From positions 434,501 to 498,500 of the forward strand of contig JAWNZC010000468.1 of the NCBI GenBank assembly GCA_035771165.1: a stretch of 64,000 bases of DNA. Direction: 5' to 3'. Positions 1-12,762 of this stretch are shown in pieces. Origin of the DNA: Paragorgia papillata (taxonomy: Eukaryota; Cnidaria; Anthozoa; Scleralcyonacea; Coralliidae). A program made the translations under genes and the position numbers. The notes under the pieces are model-generated. The model was given only the letters and a program-made list of their open reading frames with translations, did not search any database and had not been told where the DNA came from. The number at the start of each line of letters is the position of its first letter. Positions within the stretch are counted from its first letter, which is position 1.

Positions 1-1744
1 CAACAAATTTGCAATGACTTTGCACCGGCGGCTCTACGGCAATTGCCATATCCGCACCGGTTGCAAAGTTGACGGCAATTTCCAACTTTGCATATGTGCA
101 AATCTGGCCAAACGCGTGCAAAGTTGATTTTTGCAACAACTTTGTCATTAAATTTGCAAATGTGCAAATCAATTTTTTCGTCCCGTGTTTTTGAAACGGG
201 GTGATTTTGGAAATCTATGCTACATTGGTATGATGGTCTAACAGCATAGAATTGAGCAAGTTTTGGTCACATAGTCCAATTTAATATTTTCAATTGATTT
301 TCTTACCATGAATGTAAGTCATTAAAAGAAGTTTGCCTGCAAAATTTCAGACGATTTGGATACACACGTCTCACTTTTTGAAACGGGGTGATTTTGGAAA
401 TCTATGACTAACATTCTGATTGGATTATTGAATTCAGTTGGGATTTAGCCCTGAATTAAAATTAGTGGTTATACCTAGTGCGTTTTAAAATGGCGAACCT
501 TTTTATTGCACGACAACTCTGGATTCCCAGTAAAAAAGACGTCGAGTTTTTTAACTGACTGTTCAAACGTAAAATATCAAAAACACTCCAATGATAAGCA
601 TCTTGCGCAATATAATTGTCGATTGGTAAAAAATTCTCAAATTTACAATATTTTAAAGTTCTTGGGCTTTTGAAAACCTGTCTAACTTGATTTAAAAAAT
701 ACTAGTACTTTTCCTCCGGTTTCAAAAGTGATTAAACAATACATTCATTTGTTTTTGCTTCTTGAATTATTTACGAGTTTGACAATCAATCAGTGGGATG
801 GTGAACTCGAGTGAAGATAAATTATATTAGGTGCTATTCCGAGTGACATCCATACCGGGCATGCATGTAGAGTTTTTCTCTACTTGCCCGGTATGGACGG
901 CACTCGCAGTAGCACTTAATTAATATCGAGTTTGACAATCTTTGCTCAAAATTCGATCTATCATACTGTAACTTTTCATGCACAAGTATGTCAGGTTGTT
1001 AAATTTCAATTCAGTTGACACTTGCATAGCCTACTAATACAGACTCTTCGCGTCGCACCCATTAGGAGAATACAATCTGGCGGTATCAGATAAATCAGTA
1101 GATATAATCAGTATAAATAAGGCCAGGACTGTGAAATCCTGGTATAGTTCGACGTTTAGCATTTAAATTATTACAAAAACATTGTCTGAGACGTTAAATT
1201 TTGGAAATTTAAATTATGTAATGTTCAAAAGGATTTTTAAAAGCCTGATTCACACTAGCGAGATAAGAATTAACACATGTACTGATACATAAGCAAAAGT
1301 GCAGGAAGTTGGACTCGTGGTCAGTTTAGCTCCAATTCTTCCTGAGCAAGACGGTTTAATCTACCATAAAATGCAAACTGCCCTTGATTATTTTGTGCGC
1401 AGCTTATGTCACTGGTGTGAAACAGGCATTATGCAGCATATTACAAAACTTTTAAATTTTCTTAATGTCCATTTCATTCAAATTCATCTTCCAAATCTTC
1501 TTCCTCAACATAACCGTCTTCTAGAAAATCATCGTCACTATCTATTTCATATACGCTATTAGATTTAATGAAATGTAAATCAACGTAACATTTTGCTTCA
1601 TGACTGATGTAGAATCTTCATAGACTTTACAAGCTGTAAATAGGTTAAAGCGCTCTAAATATAGTTCCTTTTTCTGCAGAGAGTACAGCCCTTTTAAGAG
1701 ATCGCAATCAGGAAAGTCCACCTTTTTTCCCAGCGTATCTAAGT
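1..1744. other. Gene-free stretch with a 32-bp direct repeat and a hairpin
   Basis: I recognise no gene here. A 32-bp segment at 188-219 (core GAAACGGGGTGATTTTGG) recurs identically at 375-406. An imperfect inverted repeat spans 831-915: arms built around CATACCGGGCA and TGCCCGGTATG are continued outward by GTGCTATTCCGAGTG and its near complement. This looks like a small fold-back insertion, family unknown. Confidence 0.5.
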
Positions 1745-2607
1745 AAAATTATATTTCCCTGCACCGACTGAAGAAGACGTCGATGCAATTGGTCATTTCC
1801 AGCTTAGATATTTCTTCTTCTTCTGTGCATCTTTGGATGAGGGAAAATGCGTCGATAGCAGCTCGCTTAATAGCCACAGGGATGGAATCTTCATTTGGTA
1901 TGTTGATGGCATAAATGTTGCTGCTTACATCACTGTCTTGTTCCCAACTCAGTGAAGAAAATTGGTCGTAGCCGTGTTGGCGCAAGATATCAACCGACGA
2001 ATTGTACTTTTTAAGAAGCTTTCTGAGATTGACACTTTCCTTCGTTATACTCTTGGACAAACGTTTAGCCTGGGCCTGTCCATCTTTAAAAGTGAATGTA
2101 AATATACACCATATTAAAAATTGATTAATTAAATTTGGAAGATAATTGGAACAATGGCACATAAATTCACCTGCGAGTCTGTTGGTGCCCATCTAGTCTG
2201 GATGTTATGCTCTTTTTCAAACTTGAGTAAACGATTGTTAAGGCTAAAGGATAAATGAAATGAAAAAGACAAATGTATTTATGAAACGTATAGCTATAGG
2301 TAATAAAACCTGACCACGCATATATCCATAGTTTGGCCTTTTACGATAAACTTGCAAATTTTCTGGTTTACCTATTCATGACCACCATTATGTGAGTAGC
2401 TTGGCTGCCTTGGACCCCTTCCGATAACTGGTTTCTATACAAGACGTAATGCACTACAATAGCAATAAATTAATACGAGAAATCTCTAATTATTTTCCCC
2501 CTAATTTTTTCCGTAATATACTTCACGGTTTTTAGGATTTATTCTCGGTAATTCTGAAAAGTTGCATAGTTTATAATACACAATCATCATTAGTAAAAAC
2601 GCTTATT

Positions 2608-2611
2608 AGTA

Positions 2612-2651
<40 letters not shown>

Positions 2652-2712
2652 CAATGTATATGTGTGTATATGTATATGTATATGTGTATGTATGTGTATA
2701 TGTATATGCACA
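2608..2712. repeat. (TATATG)n microsatellite
   Basis: Tandem TATATG/TGTATA units with a few interruptions, within an intron of the KDZ-type gene. The minus-strand ORF across it is an artefact of the repeat. Confidence 0.9.
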
Positions 2713-3478
2713 TGTACGATTTTGATGGAATACTTTAGAGCTGCAGACCAACATTACCTTGCAGAATAATATTGTCGCAATAAGGTAACCTATTGTAATA
2801 TCCATTTGTGTGGACCAAGATCAACTAAAAGATAAATAAAAACAAATAAACTGAAAAGCAGACTGGCAGTATTATAGCGTCACAAGTCCTGGATTACGTT
2901 ATAACTTATAACGGTTCCTGTTGAAACACAAAAGACAGTACATGTACCTTCGTCTGGCTTGGACTTCCTTAAATAATCGCTCTCTTGCTGCTTCCACTGA
3001 GCGATCATTGCATCTGTTATGGGGACTAAGAAAAATTCAAATGAACGGGCTTAAGTACTTATGAATGTATAGAGCTATATATAGAATATATATAAAATAT
3101 TTACTCGGTGAGTTTTTGCGCAGATCGTCGATTTCCATTAACACAGATTCCTGTAGTTCTAAACACCGTTGTCTTTGAACATGTAATAATAACACTATAC
3201 AAGGATAATAGAAAATAGATCAAAGAAAAAAAAAGTTCAAATACACTGTCAAGTGTCAAATTGAATGTAATTGTGTGCTGATGCATAACAATACAATACA
3301 TAGGTTTACACGTATGTGTTTCGTTAAAATCACCTATTCTTGACCAGGTATGACCACAGTCTCTCAAGAACCTCACCATCAACCATTCCCCACCCTTCCA
3401 GACGTATTGGGCTGTATAATAACTACAAGCATATAAATAAACCAGAAAGATAGCTATCACACGCAATAGTTGTAAAAC

Positions 3479-3568
3479 ACCAAACAAAACAAAACAAAAC
3501 AAAACAAAACAAAACAAAACAAAACAAAACAAAACAAAACAAAAAACAAAACAAAACAAAATTATCGT
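3479..3568. repeat. (ACAAA)n pentanucleotide microsatellite
   Basis: About 17 near-perfect copies of a 5-bp unit next to a KDZ exon. The 178-aa and 63-aa minus-strand ORFs crossing it (FVLFC repeats) are repeat artefacts. Confidence 0.92.
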
Positions 3569-3683
3569 TACCTGACATTTTGCACCATGCCCATACACAT
3601 GAAACTGTGGGCAAGCTAGTTTTATGGCATCAAGCAAGCTAGTGTTATTTTGTTTCTAAAAAAGATTACACAATATTAGAGTA

Positions 3684-4203
3684 GAGTATAGTATAGTAGA
3701 GTAGAGTAGAGTAGAGTAGAGTAGAGTAGAGTAGAGTAGAGTGGAGTGGAGTGGAGTGGAGTGGAGTGGAGTGGAGTGGAGTGGAGTGGAGTGGAGTGGA
3801 GTGGAGTGGAGTGGAGTGGAGTGGAGTGGAGTGGAGTGGAGTGGAGTGGAGTGGAGTGGAGTGGAGTGGAGTGGAGTGGAGTGGAGTGGAGTGGAGTGGA
3901 GTGGAGTGGAGTGGAGTTGAGTGGAGTGGAGTGGAGTGAGTGGAGTGGAGTGGAGTGGAGTGGAGTGGAGTGGAGTGGAGTGGAGTGGAGTGGAGTGGAG
4001 TGGAGTGGAGTGGAGTGGAGTGGAGTGGAGTGGAGTGGAGTGGAGTGGAGTGGAGTGGAGTGGAGTGGAGTGGAGTGGAGTGGAGTGGAGTGGAGTGGAG
4101 TGGAGTGGAGTGGAGTGGAGTGGAGCGGAGCGGAGCGGAGCGGAGCAGAGTAGAGTAGAGTAGAGTAGAGTAGAGTAGAGTAGAGTAGAGTAGAGTAGAG
4201 TAA
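3684..4203. repeat. (GGAGT)n pentanucleotide satellite with diverged edges
   Basis: About 500 bp of GGAGT units. Both ends grade into AGAGT units, and one end carries GGAGC units; one GAGTT variant and one missing base occur near 3917-3940. A 5-bp unit without stops gives long open frames on both strands (EWSGV, STPLH), which are not genes. It lies in an intron of the KDZ-type gene. Confidence 0.95.
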
Positions 4204-5280
4204 TTACGGCAAACGTTTGTGTCGCGTCATACCGCGCCATGCGCACGATGGTCCTGCTATCTGTTTCACAAACAATGTTAAATATAGCATGCATCTGGTA
4301 TGATATATCTGATGTGTGTATAAAAAAATGTTATACCTTCAGATGACTTTCAAGCAGACAACATATTTCGTACATGAAATGAATAGTTATTCCACTTCCC
4401 CTCTTGGTCGTCAAGTCACTTAGCAGGAAAACTGTATATCCAAGTCTACAGTGTATAATGTAAATATTCAAACGGCATAAAAGGATCACATAATAACTAG
4501 AAATACATATATGTTTTTACCAAACTGTATGTCTGTAACTAGGGAACGTTTGCCCGAAGTCTTTACTGTATAGACCGGGCAGACAGGCCATCTTCCCTTA
4601 TTAATTCATATTTTGGCATTTGATGATTTTAGTTTTCTTGCAGGCTGGTTTAACCTGCAATGTCCGTACAACTCTGGTATGGAACCGCAGCTAAGCCAAC
4701 CATAAAGCGTGATTTGGTAAAGTTTCGGACTGGGAGAAAATAAATAGTTTCTATTTGCTAACTGCAATATACTTTAATTATATAATATTTGATTTGTACC
4801 TTTCTCCGCCCTTTAAATTTATTAGGAAATACATTGGAAATCCATGTTTGCAACCTAACCCACATACAGCAGTTTCGTCGAGCGCATCAAATCTTCCCTT
4901 AGATGTGATTTCTGATCCTGCTTGAAAATCACTACATTTGTATTTTAAGAAAACTATACCAATTATTAAAACTCTTAATTTATAAAAATATTTTATAAAT
5001 TAACTAGTTTTGTTTTCACCTTTCCACGCTGAGAATCCCCAGAAGAGCTTGCATATGAGGACAGAAATCTATCCACTTTGTCCTGACTGTAGAAGTACAT
5101 GTTTGCACTTAAAATGCGCGCATGAAATGTCCAAAACATGTACATCTTCCGCCTAAATATTATTTGTGCCGCTAGAAGGAAATTATGTGAGTAAATTTTA
5201 GCGTATTTTACGACCCTCGACCAACTACCCTCAACTTGCAACCCTCGACTTGCAACCCTCGATACCCGACCAAAACCCAA

Positions 5281-5979
5281 ACTCCTCCAGGAAGACCTAA
5301 TTTTGAGGGGTAGTGTGGCCGTCTTTCTTACATGCCTTTATTTACTAGGGGATTAGTGATATAAGATTTATATTTCAAAAAAATTGCACAATATTTTCAA
5401 AGATGTGTTTTATAGCATAGTCAAAAACATGCGTGAATGTTTAATATGATCTAATTCATATATATGTTGAAGCTTCGAGCTTTAGTTCACTTAGGCAACT
5501 GTATGGTTAAAATCCAATATAACTATCAGTTGTCTGTGTCCGTACTATGGAAGACATATCCGTAGTAACTCAATCAACAATTTATTTGTTGCATTTGTGC
5601 AATCATGATGTAATAGTACCATCTATGTGTGGAAAACGCTAAATGTAATCGTCTTAATAAAAACACCCGTGTTCATAATTCAAAGAATGAGTTCAACAGA
5701 CAGAGAACTTGTTGCTGCCCCCTGACTTGTTGCTGCCCCCGTCAGGGGGCAGCAACACTAATCTTGACGTGCCTTTGCGTTCACTCATGCCCAGTCTTTT
5801 GGCTGAGCTATGTATAGTCGACAATATCTCGATCTCCTTGGATTTTTGGATGTGAATGTGTCGGCAATTGCACAATCTCTAGATTCTCTAAAGTGGCTTA
5901 GTGCGCATGTTCGGCTGTTCAAAGAAGTTCAGCTTTGTCTTCTTTGTCAGGAAATTCACGGTAAGAACAACTCATAAAT
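5281..5979. other. Intronic/intergenic stretch with a GC-rich hairpin
   Basis: No gene recognised. At 5709-5753, GTTGCTGCCCCCTGAC is followed by a partial repeat and then by its reverse complement GTCAGGGGGCAGCAAC, forming a strong hairpin in AT-rich surroundings. It is probably a small insertion. Confidence 0.5.
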
Positions 5980-6312
5980 ATGTATTTACTTTCACGGGGA
6001 AGTATTCATCAAGGCCATGAACGTTGCAGTGGCGATTCTCGAGGAAAGCAGTGCTCTTTCATGAGTTTATCAGCGCTGTTGACAGCACAAGCTATTTCAG
6101 TCGATAAATGGGACTCGACAATCATCGACCATGTCTTAGTTGAAGGAGACAAGATGTACCTGAATGCCTACAACAATGGTCTCATCCCACGTGAAGAATT
6201 GTTGTCGTTGAACAACTTACCAACTGTTGTTTCTTTATCCATTGAGACAAATATTTACCATAATGATACCCAAACATACAAATTGATAGATGTGGAACTG
6301 CTGACTGTGTAG
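5980..6312 (+). CDS. Cysteine-protease-like fragment (GKQC motif, possible C76/ubiquitin-protease fold)
   Basis: A 110-aa ORF with the pattern RGSIHQGHERCSG...RGKQCSFMSLSALL, then W.S..ID.VLVEGDKMY and LNNLPTVVSL. The sequence GKQC..(N/M)SL.AL followed by W...D..L..GD.LY is the front half of a papain-like ubiquitin-protease fold (herpesvirus tegument/C76 type) that recurs in cnidarian and fish transposon proteins; here the C of GKQC would be the nucleophile. The downstream catalytic His/Asp part is not clearly present, so this is a fragment or a first exon. It lies opposite to the KDZ exons, in the stretch where central KDZ exons are missing. It may be cargo of that element or a separate insertion. 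The family call is from memory and tentative. Confidence 0.42.
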   Translation: MYLLSRGSIHQGHERCSGDSRGKQCSFMSLSALLTAQAISVDKWDSTIIDHVLVEGDKMYLNAYNNGLIPREELLSLNNLPTVVSLSIETNIYHNDTQTYKLIDVELLTV

Positions 6313-7139
6313 TCTAACATTCAGAACACTATCATCTTGCAAACTATTAATCATGTTATTGTTCCTGTTATTTTTAAAGAAAAATATATTTTCTATTTGT
6401 TTTGTCCCATTGATCTATCTGCATATGTACACGGCTGTTTGTTGATTTGATATATCAAAAATATGTATAATTATTACTATAGCCGGCACCAGAAAATCTT
6501 AATTCTCAATGTTTAATCTTTCCTGCCTGAAGGTCATTTGAGAAAAATTTAGAAAGTGGGTCTTCTGACCCTAGCAAGTGAAAGTTACTGCTACTAGTAT
6601 AAAATCAGAGTATATCCAGAATTTTTCAGTAGCATATTAGGACTCCATTTGGTCCTTCAGGCAGCACTTTCCTTGCAATAGTAACTTCTAGTATATTTAT
6701 ATCTTTATAAATGAAGACCCCTGATTGTTTTATATACATTTAACCAAGCTTCAAAAGGTGGTTTTGCTATGATCCTTCGTTAAAAATCGAAAATCTTTTT
6801 CTGTTAATCAACCCACAGGTTGTGTCCGATTTAACACTTAGGAAATTTAAAATGAGACACGTATATTTGCGCAATCATAGCAATAAAAAATATAACCTTA
6901 ATAACCTTATTGAAGTATCGACAACAGATAGTTTCAGTCTCAGCTAATGAACGTAAATAAATGTATTTTATTAACCGTTTGTTAGTAAGCGATTAATCAA
7001 ATTTCCATTGATTCCGTTGATTCCTGTCGATTCTGTTAAATAGAGATGCCGAGAAAACAATGCCATACATAACTACAGTACATAATCTAAAACAATCAAT
7101 CATAACCCATAGTAACTAACACTACAGCCAAATCATTTA

Positions 7140-7495
7140 TTTTGGTGTTAGGGTTGGATGATATATTTCGTGCCAGCACGAAAACCTATCCGGTATAGTG
7201 TGAACAGACAGCATAATTATGTGCCGTTTCGTGCCAAATACGGTATAACCCTGTGATCCAACCAATCACCACGCTCTATTCTATTAATATACTTCCGAAA
7301 CGATTTCGATCTCCGTTCACACTGGAGCTGAAACAGCACAAAAAGCTATCCAATACAAGATGTACAGTACCTCTTTCGAGATCCAAGCCCTGCAAGGGCG
7401 TGCTGGCACAGGCGTTTTGTGTGTGAACAGAAGGCCTATCCGGTATGGTTTTCGTGCCGGCACAAATGCTATCCGGTATAGTGTGAACGGGGCCT
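7140..7495. mobile_element. MITE-like insertion with repeated CCGGTATAGTGTGAAC motifs
   Basis: The sequence TATCCGGTATAGTGTGAAC occurs near 7186 and again near 7470, and a related TATCCGGTATGG occurs near 7439. Each is next to CGTGCC(A/G)GCAC blocks. Mirrored arrangements of this kind are typical of short non-autonomous DNA elements. I could not fix exact ends or a target-site duplication. Confidence 0.45.
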
Positions 7496-8330
7496 AAGAA
7501 TGAGCGTAGCAAATGAGTAAAATATTGTTTTCAACACAAGATGATAAAATTTCTATCTTCAAACTACGGTACCATCTGATGTTCTTTTATTATATAGAAA
7601 CAATAAAATAAGTGTTCATTTCGGTGAGTGATGTCATCAAGTGAAGATATGGAAAATACTGATATTTCCAAGTAAAACACTCGCATCTATATAATAAATC
7701 TATATATTTCACTTCTCAATAATTATTACTTACCAATAATAACTCTAGAAGGTGGAACTGGAACTTCTCTTTATGGATATTATCGCAACATTGAACACAA
7801 TAGTATGCGCCATAACCACAATCCCGGCACCGTGTTTCTACTTTGTTGTTGCAGGCATCCACCATGCATTTTGACGGAGTAAAGCCTTCAAGTTTGAGAG
7901 ATGACTGCATCAATTTCATTCGAACTTTCTCCCAATTCGAGGATAGTCTCTCTTTGCGAGCCTTGTAAGATGCCTTCACTGGAAGTTCGCATTCACTATC
8001 GTATTCTATATCCAATTCATCCCTTTCTAACTCCGTACCCTCCGTCGAGTAAATTGTTCGAGAAACAACATTGTAGTCCTCATTTTCTCTTTCATTTTTT
8101 CTCTTTCGTTTTCTTCAGAATCACTGGCATTGCAAGGACATGGGTCTGAGAGCGGAGCAGGAAAGCTAACAAGTGACGAACTTTTCTTTGTTGCATTAAC
8201 AACTCGTATTCCAGGGTTCCCTTTCCTTTTACCAGGCTGAAAAAACATTGTTCCAATGTCCAAACTGACTTCGTCAAACCTTGGCGATGGCGGCCACATC
8301 TGAATATTGAAACAAATATACTCTCCTCCT

Positions 8331-9024
8331 CCCCCTAGAATAAACCTTCTTGACCAATTACAATGCAATAATTTATTCTGATTCAACCTCGTACCCAGGG
8401 CCTTCTCTGCTTTCAAAATGGCGCGAGGAGAAGACCCTGGCACAAAGTGAACGTCTACAAAAAACGTCATCATTTGTCATCAAAGTGGTGCCTTAGGAAA
8501 CCTCTGTTGTTTATCCCGTGCCATCTGTCTGAATATGTGGATTTTTGACGTCGAAAAAGATAAGATAAAAACTTTATTTCAAGAGGGTGACACCTTACAA
8601 ATAATTGATAAACTTGTGGCCCTCAAACACTGCAGTGACGGCACTGTACAAACAAAAGCGCTGGAAACGAAGATGGATCGCGACAAACGACGCCAAAAAG
8701 TTGAAGAAATCGCGTTACTTTGATAAAAAGAGGTTAGTAAACTGAAGGAGTGTGAACTAGTAATTGTAATTATAGTATTCTGTATCTTGAATTAAATTCC
8801 AGTATCCCACAGCGGGATATTATTAAAATAGCGTTTGTATCTTCGAAGTCTTCGAAAAATATAAATCTTGACAGTGTTTTTGACTCATATATCAAATATC
8901 TAAGTTTAGCATGTAAAAACAAGTTAAATCGTCACTAGTTTTTGTATTTTATAAAATTATATAATGTATTTTGTAAGTTAAAACATTTTGTGGTTACTCT
9001 TTGCAACTCTTTGTTTTATAAACC
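8331..9024. other. No recognisable gene; contains a CTCGTACCCAGGG hairpin remnant
   Basis: At 8388-8452, CCTCGTACCCAGGGCCTTCTC is followed by a GAGAAGACCCTGG arm. This is a collapsed version of the terminal repeats of the 14,971-17,116 element. A 62-aa plus-strand ORF at 8535-8723 resembles nothing I know. Confidence 0.5.
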
Positions 9025-10556
9025 AGACGCCTGCTCAGGCGTTTACTCGATTTACTAGATTTCAAAATTTTCCTGACACTTTCCTGATCATCATGAAATA
9101 GCAGGCTTGTAGTAGTTTAGTGGCTACTAAATCTCATTTTATACCCACACTTTCAGGGTCTATCTAAAAGAATGTGAATGCAGGGTGCCTGCAGGCTGCA
9201 GGGTGCCTGCAGGCTGCAGGGTGCCTGCAGGCTGCAGGGATAATGTAAATAAAAATGCGAAATCTTAGGGCAGGGGTGTAAAAGATGTCCCAGGTGCTTG
9301 CCAAAGTTCCCAGCATTTTATTTTACTGGGGCACCATATCAACGTGGATGTCTGTACAGTTTGCTCTAAGGGTCTGTAAGGGGCAGCTGGGGCACTGAAG
9401 ATTGTTGTGCAACACATCTCAAGGGCACTGAAGTTTGTAATGAAACATATCTCAGGTGCCCCGGGGTGCCCCATTGCCTAACTCTGGGCACTGCCACCCA
9501 CCACCACCCCAGAACCTAGCCTCCTCTGCAGGCAACTCTCTGGCTACTGAGAATTGTGACTTTTAATCTGTACGGGCAATGTTTTAGTTGAGATCACAAC
9601 TGTGGCTTTTCAACTGTACAGGCAATGTTTTGATCGAGATCAATCGAGATCTTTATGTTGACAAAATTGTCAGCACCCTTGATTCTAATTCTATCAACAC
9701 AATGTAATTACTAGGTTACATATTAGTTATTATCCTCCTCCTGGGATGGCTAGCTAAAAGGGCAGGCTTGAATTTGACTTTATTGACAAAAAAAACCAGT
9801 AGATCACCAATAATCAATTATGAGTGAGTTTTAGCATTTGATAGAGCAATTTGCAAATACGGTGAAGTGAAAATACGATTAGTATAAGTTATAAAGGGCT
9901 TTACATCACTATATTACTAATATAGATTTTCTCGCCCATAGCCTTGGTAGTGATTTTCTGTATTTTGCCTCAACGGATGACATATTTGCAGGAGTTGATC
10001 ACTGATGGACAAATTATGTCTCAATGGACGAGTTGAATGAGAATTGATGAGCAACAGTATTGATAAATAAAATACGAGGAAACCTGAACCGATTGACGAA
10101 ATATAAGAATTACAAACGCTATATGACCGAGATGTAGATCGACTGTACTCACTGTACTCAGTAAGCTTGCTCAGCTATAAATGAGCACAGAATAGTGCTA
10201 AAAAATGAATATACTGCACTGTTTATAAATCCAGACAACCTATTGTACTGTTTCTTCTCCTCTGTCTTTGCAAGTTGTGAGTTGTCTGTCTCAGATTCTT
10301 GTTCCAAAATTGCATTAAACCTCAGCGTCTGTACATTTATATTAATGTAGATGCATGTGAGTGTATTTTCGATCAAAACAGAACTTCTAGGCCAATTTAA
10401 AATGAAAATGAGTCATCACTCAAAATTCTTGCAAAATTCTTGCAAAGCCTGATGGGAGGTATGAGTCATAATCGCAAAATCGTGACTACCAAAAAAAAAA
10501 ACAGAATTCGAAACGGCCAACAAATTAAGACCTCATCCTACCACAGGTAGCCCGAG
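9025..10556. mobile_element. Probable second copy of the hairpin-ended element at 17,455
   Basis: It starts AGACGCCTGCTCAGGCGTTTACTCG and ends CTACCACAGGTAGCCCGAG. These are close matches to the two ends of the 17,455-18,366 element, including the small GCCTGCTCAGGC hairpin at the left end. The interior is longer and not obviously alike. It contains an 18-bp tandem repeat (9181-9238) and no gene I recognise. The flanks do not show a clean target-site duplication. Confidence 0.4.
9181..9238. repeat. Three tandem copies of an 18-bp unit
   Basis: CAGGGTGCCTGCAGGCTG repeated three times perfectly. It is GC-rich and PstI-site-rich in an AT-rich context. Confidence 0.95.
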
Positions 10557-10781
10557 TAATAAAAGTTCATATATCAATGGCTGTCTTTTTCAATTCTTTT
10601 TTTGGGCCAGAGCTTAACTATGGAACATCAAACATAAAGACAGAAAGATATTCTACCAACTAAACAAGACAAGTAAGTAGAAAAAAACAATTTGTTTATT
10701 TTTAAGTGTAGCTAATCGCCTAATCCCATGCCTATATAATAATACTTTTTATAGGTGATGCATCATTTAAGATGATAGTTA

Positions 10782-12747
10782 TTAGACTGAAAGCCAGCCG
10801 CCGATCTCATCTCGTTCTCACTCGCTGAGAGAGGCGTCTGAATTAAATAGGCGATAATACCAAGAAACCTGGTAGTGAAATCTGATTGGTTGACATGTTT
10901 CTAATTTGGGATAATTATATAATTATAGAATAATAAACAATCTGAATTCCTTCCATCTTGTCAAATATATACGGTGGCTGGTTTTCAGACTACAGAATAC
11001 TCTCAACTTGGTAGCTATTTAATGCAGGGCTGTGATATTTTGGTCCCCGATGCCTATGGACTTTCATGTTGATGGCTTTTGAATGGTTCCGAGGGGAGAA
11101 GCGGTAAGATTTGATAGGCTTGAATACGTCACGGTGAGTATATCAAGTGGCATTGCATATTAATTGCGCGTGGCATCTTGTCAATTGTGGAACAAGATGG
11201 CTAGTAATTTTTAATAGAACTACTCATTGTAAAATATATTGTGTACGTATGTTATCAGATGTTGAATAAGCTTTCATTCCATGTATAGTTCAAGTTTCTC
11301 CGTTTTGTGAAACTTGTTCAAATGTCAAAAATGTGCGAACCGTTGTTTGAAACAATATTACAAATAGACAGGAAATTGACTTCTGACAAGTGTTAATATA
11401 GAATTTGGATTTTTTTTTTAAATACTTAATGCACAACATCGTGAGATATATTTCAAACACAAACTATTGAAAAATGCTATTTGGGGTAGAAATTTCTAGT
11501 TTCTAGCTAAACGGGAAATATTTTTAAAATTGGCAAACGTCTTCCATTTGATTCATTGCGTGAATGTGTACTTATAATTAATAAATATATAAAATGAGTA
11601 ATATTGTTGACTTCGAATGCATCAAAAAATCTTACCATTATGAAGCTTGTGAAACGTTTGCGGCTTTCTAGCCAAAACAGACAAATTTCAGGAACTTCAC
11701 ATTTGAATTTATAGCTTTTATTTAACCCTTTCAACGCTATCGGCCTCCCAGGCAGGGACGCATAAAATCACCTGGTGTAGGCCAGAGTATAAAAAAAAAT
11801 ATTAAAGCCTGAGCGGTCAGAGTAGGTTTTGATATAACCTTAGTGGCCTAACGACTAGAATGGTTTGCCGTTAATAATATAGCCAGAGTGAAATACTAAA
11901 ATACAGAATAAAAGTGGATTTTAGCGTTCAGAAGGTTTACACTGTAATAATTCGAAGTCAACAATATATTCACGCAATGAATCAAATGACAGACGTTTCC
12001 CCATTATTTTTAAAAATATTTTCCGTTTAGGTAAAAACTAGAAATTTCTACCCCATGCAAATAGCATTTTTCAATAGCTTCTGTTTGATATATATCTCGC
12101 GATGTTGCGCGTTAAGTATTTAAAACAAATCTAAAATTCTGTATTAACACTTGTGAGAAGTCAATTTCCTAATTTTCCAGTCTATTTGTAATATTATTTC
12201 AAACAATGGTTCACACATTTTTGACATTTTAACAAGTTTCACATAATGGAGAAACTTGAACTATACATGGATGAAAGCTTATTCAACATCTAATAACATA
12301 CCTACACAATATATTTTAACAATGAGTAGTTCTGAAATTACTAGCCATCTTGTTCCACAACTGACAAGATGCCTCGCGCAGTATGCCATGCCACTTGATA
12401 TACGGTACTCACTGCTTTTCCCCTCGGAACCATTCAAAACTCGTCAACATGAAAGTCCATATGCATCGGAGTCCAAAATATCACAGCCCTGCATTAAATA
12501 GCTACCAAGTTGAGAGTATTCTGTAGTCTGAAAACCAGCCGCCGTATATTTGACAAGATGGAAGGAATTCAGATTGTTTATTCTATAATTCTATAATTAT
12601 CCCAAATTAGAAACATGTCAACCAATCAAATTTCACTACCAGGTTTCTTGGTAGTGACGTCACTGGACGGCATTATCGCCTATTGAATTCAGACGCCTCT
12701 CTCAGCGAGTGAGAACGAGATGAGATTGGCGGCTGGCTTTCAGTCTA
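10782..12747. mobile_element. Fold-back element, ~0.8-kb inverted arms, 8-bp target duplication
   Basis: The left arm (10,782 to about 11,625) and right arm (about 11,935 to 12,747) are reverse complements with moderate divergence. For example, TAGACTGAAAGCCAGCCGCC begins the left arm, and its complement GGCGGCTGGCTTTCAGTCTA ends the right. The spacer of about 300 bp has no ORF. GATAGTTA precedes the element (10,774-10,781) and follows it (12,748-12,755), an 8-bp duplication. The right arm has an extra CGTCCAGTGACGTCAC block near 12,650. The short ORFs in both arms are shadows. It is non-autonomous, probably hAT-like by duplication length. Confidence 0.82.
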
Positions 12748-12762
12748 GATAGTTAATGTTTA

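Larger units (their letters stand above)
1749..8330 (-). pseudogene. KDZ (Kyakuja-Dileera-Zisupton) type transposase gene, decayed, many exons
   Basis: Exon-sized pieces on the minus strand match, in the expected order, the conserved blocks of KDZ transposases. A Cys-rich CxC-type zinc region lies at about 7740-8015 (CRDCGYGAYYCVQCCDNIH). Catalytic-region pieces follow: MYFYSQDKVDRF at 5030-5115, GRFDALDETAVCGLGCKHGF at about 4801-4921, YTVFLLSDL...MYEICCLLESHLK at about 4337-4440, FHVYGHGAKCQ at about 3572-3655 and VDGEVLERLWSYL at about 3343-3426. The conserved C-terminal tail is at 1749-2077. The upstream piece (8027-8330) ends at a stop in another frame just before the Cys-rich exon, next to a short GAAAGAGAAAA duplication, so the 5' part is frameshifted. 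I found no exon for the block between about 5115 and 7740. A (GGAGT)n satellite and an (ACAAA)n tract sit in its introns. Family assignment is solid; the complete model is not. Confidence 0.72.

Noticed and set aside
3656..4294. Long ORFs on both strands (STPLH, EWSGV repeats)
   Set aside because: Produced by a stop-free 5-bp GGAGT satellite; no start context, splice sites or complexity.
8027..8473. Whole 148-aa minus ORF as the KDZ first exon
   Set aside because: Its first part (from about 8,388) is the CTCGTACCCAGGG hairpin repeat; only the part below about 8,330 looks like genuine KDZ sequence.
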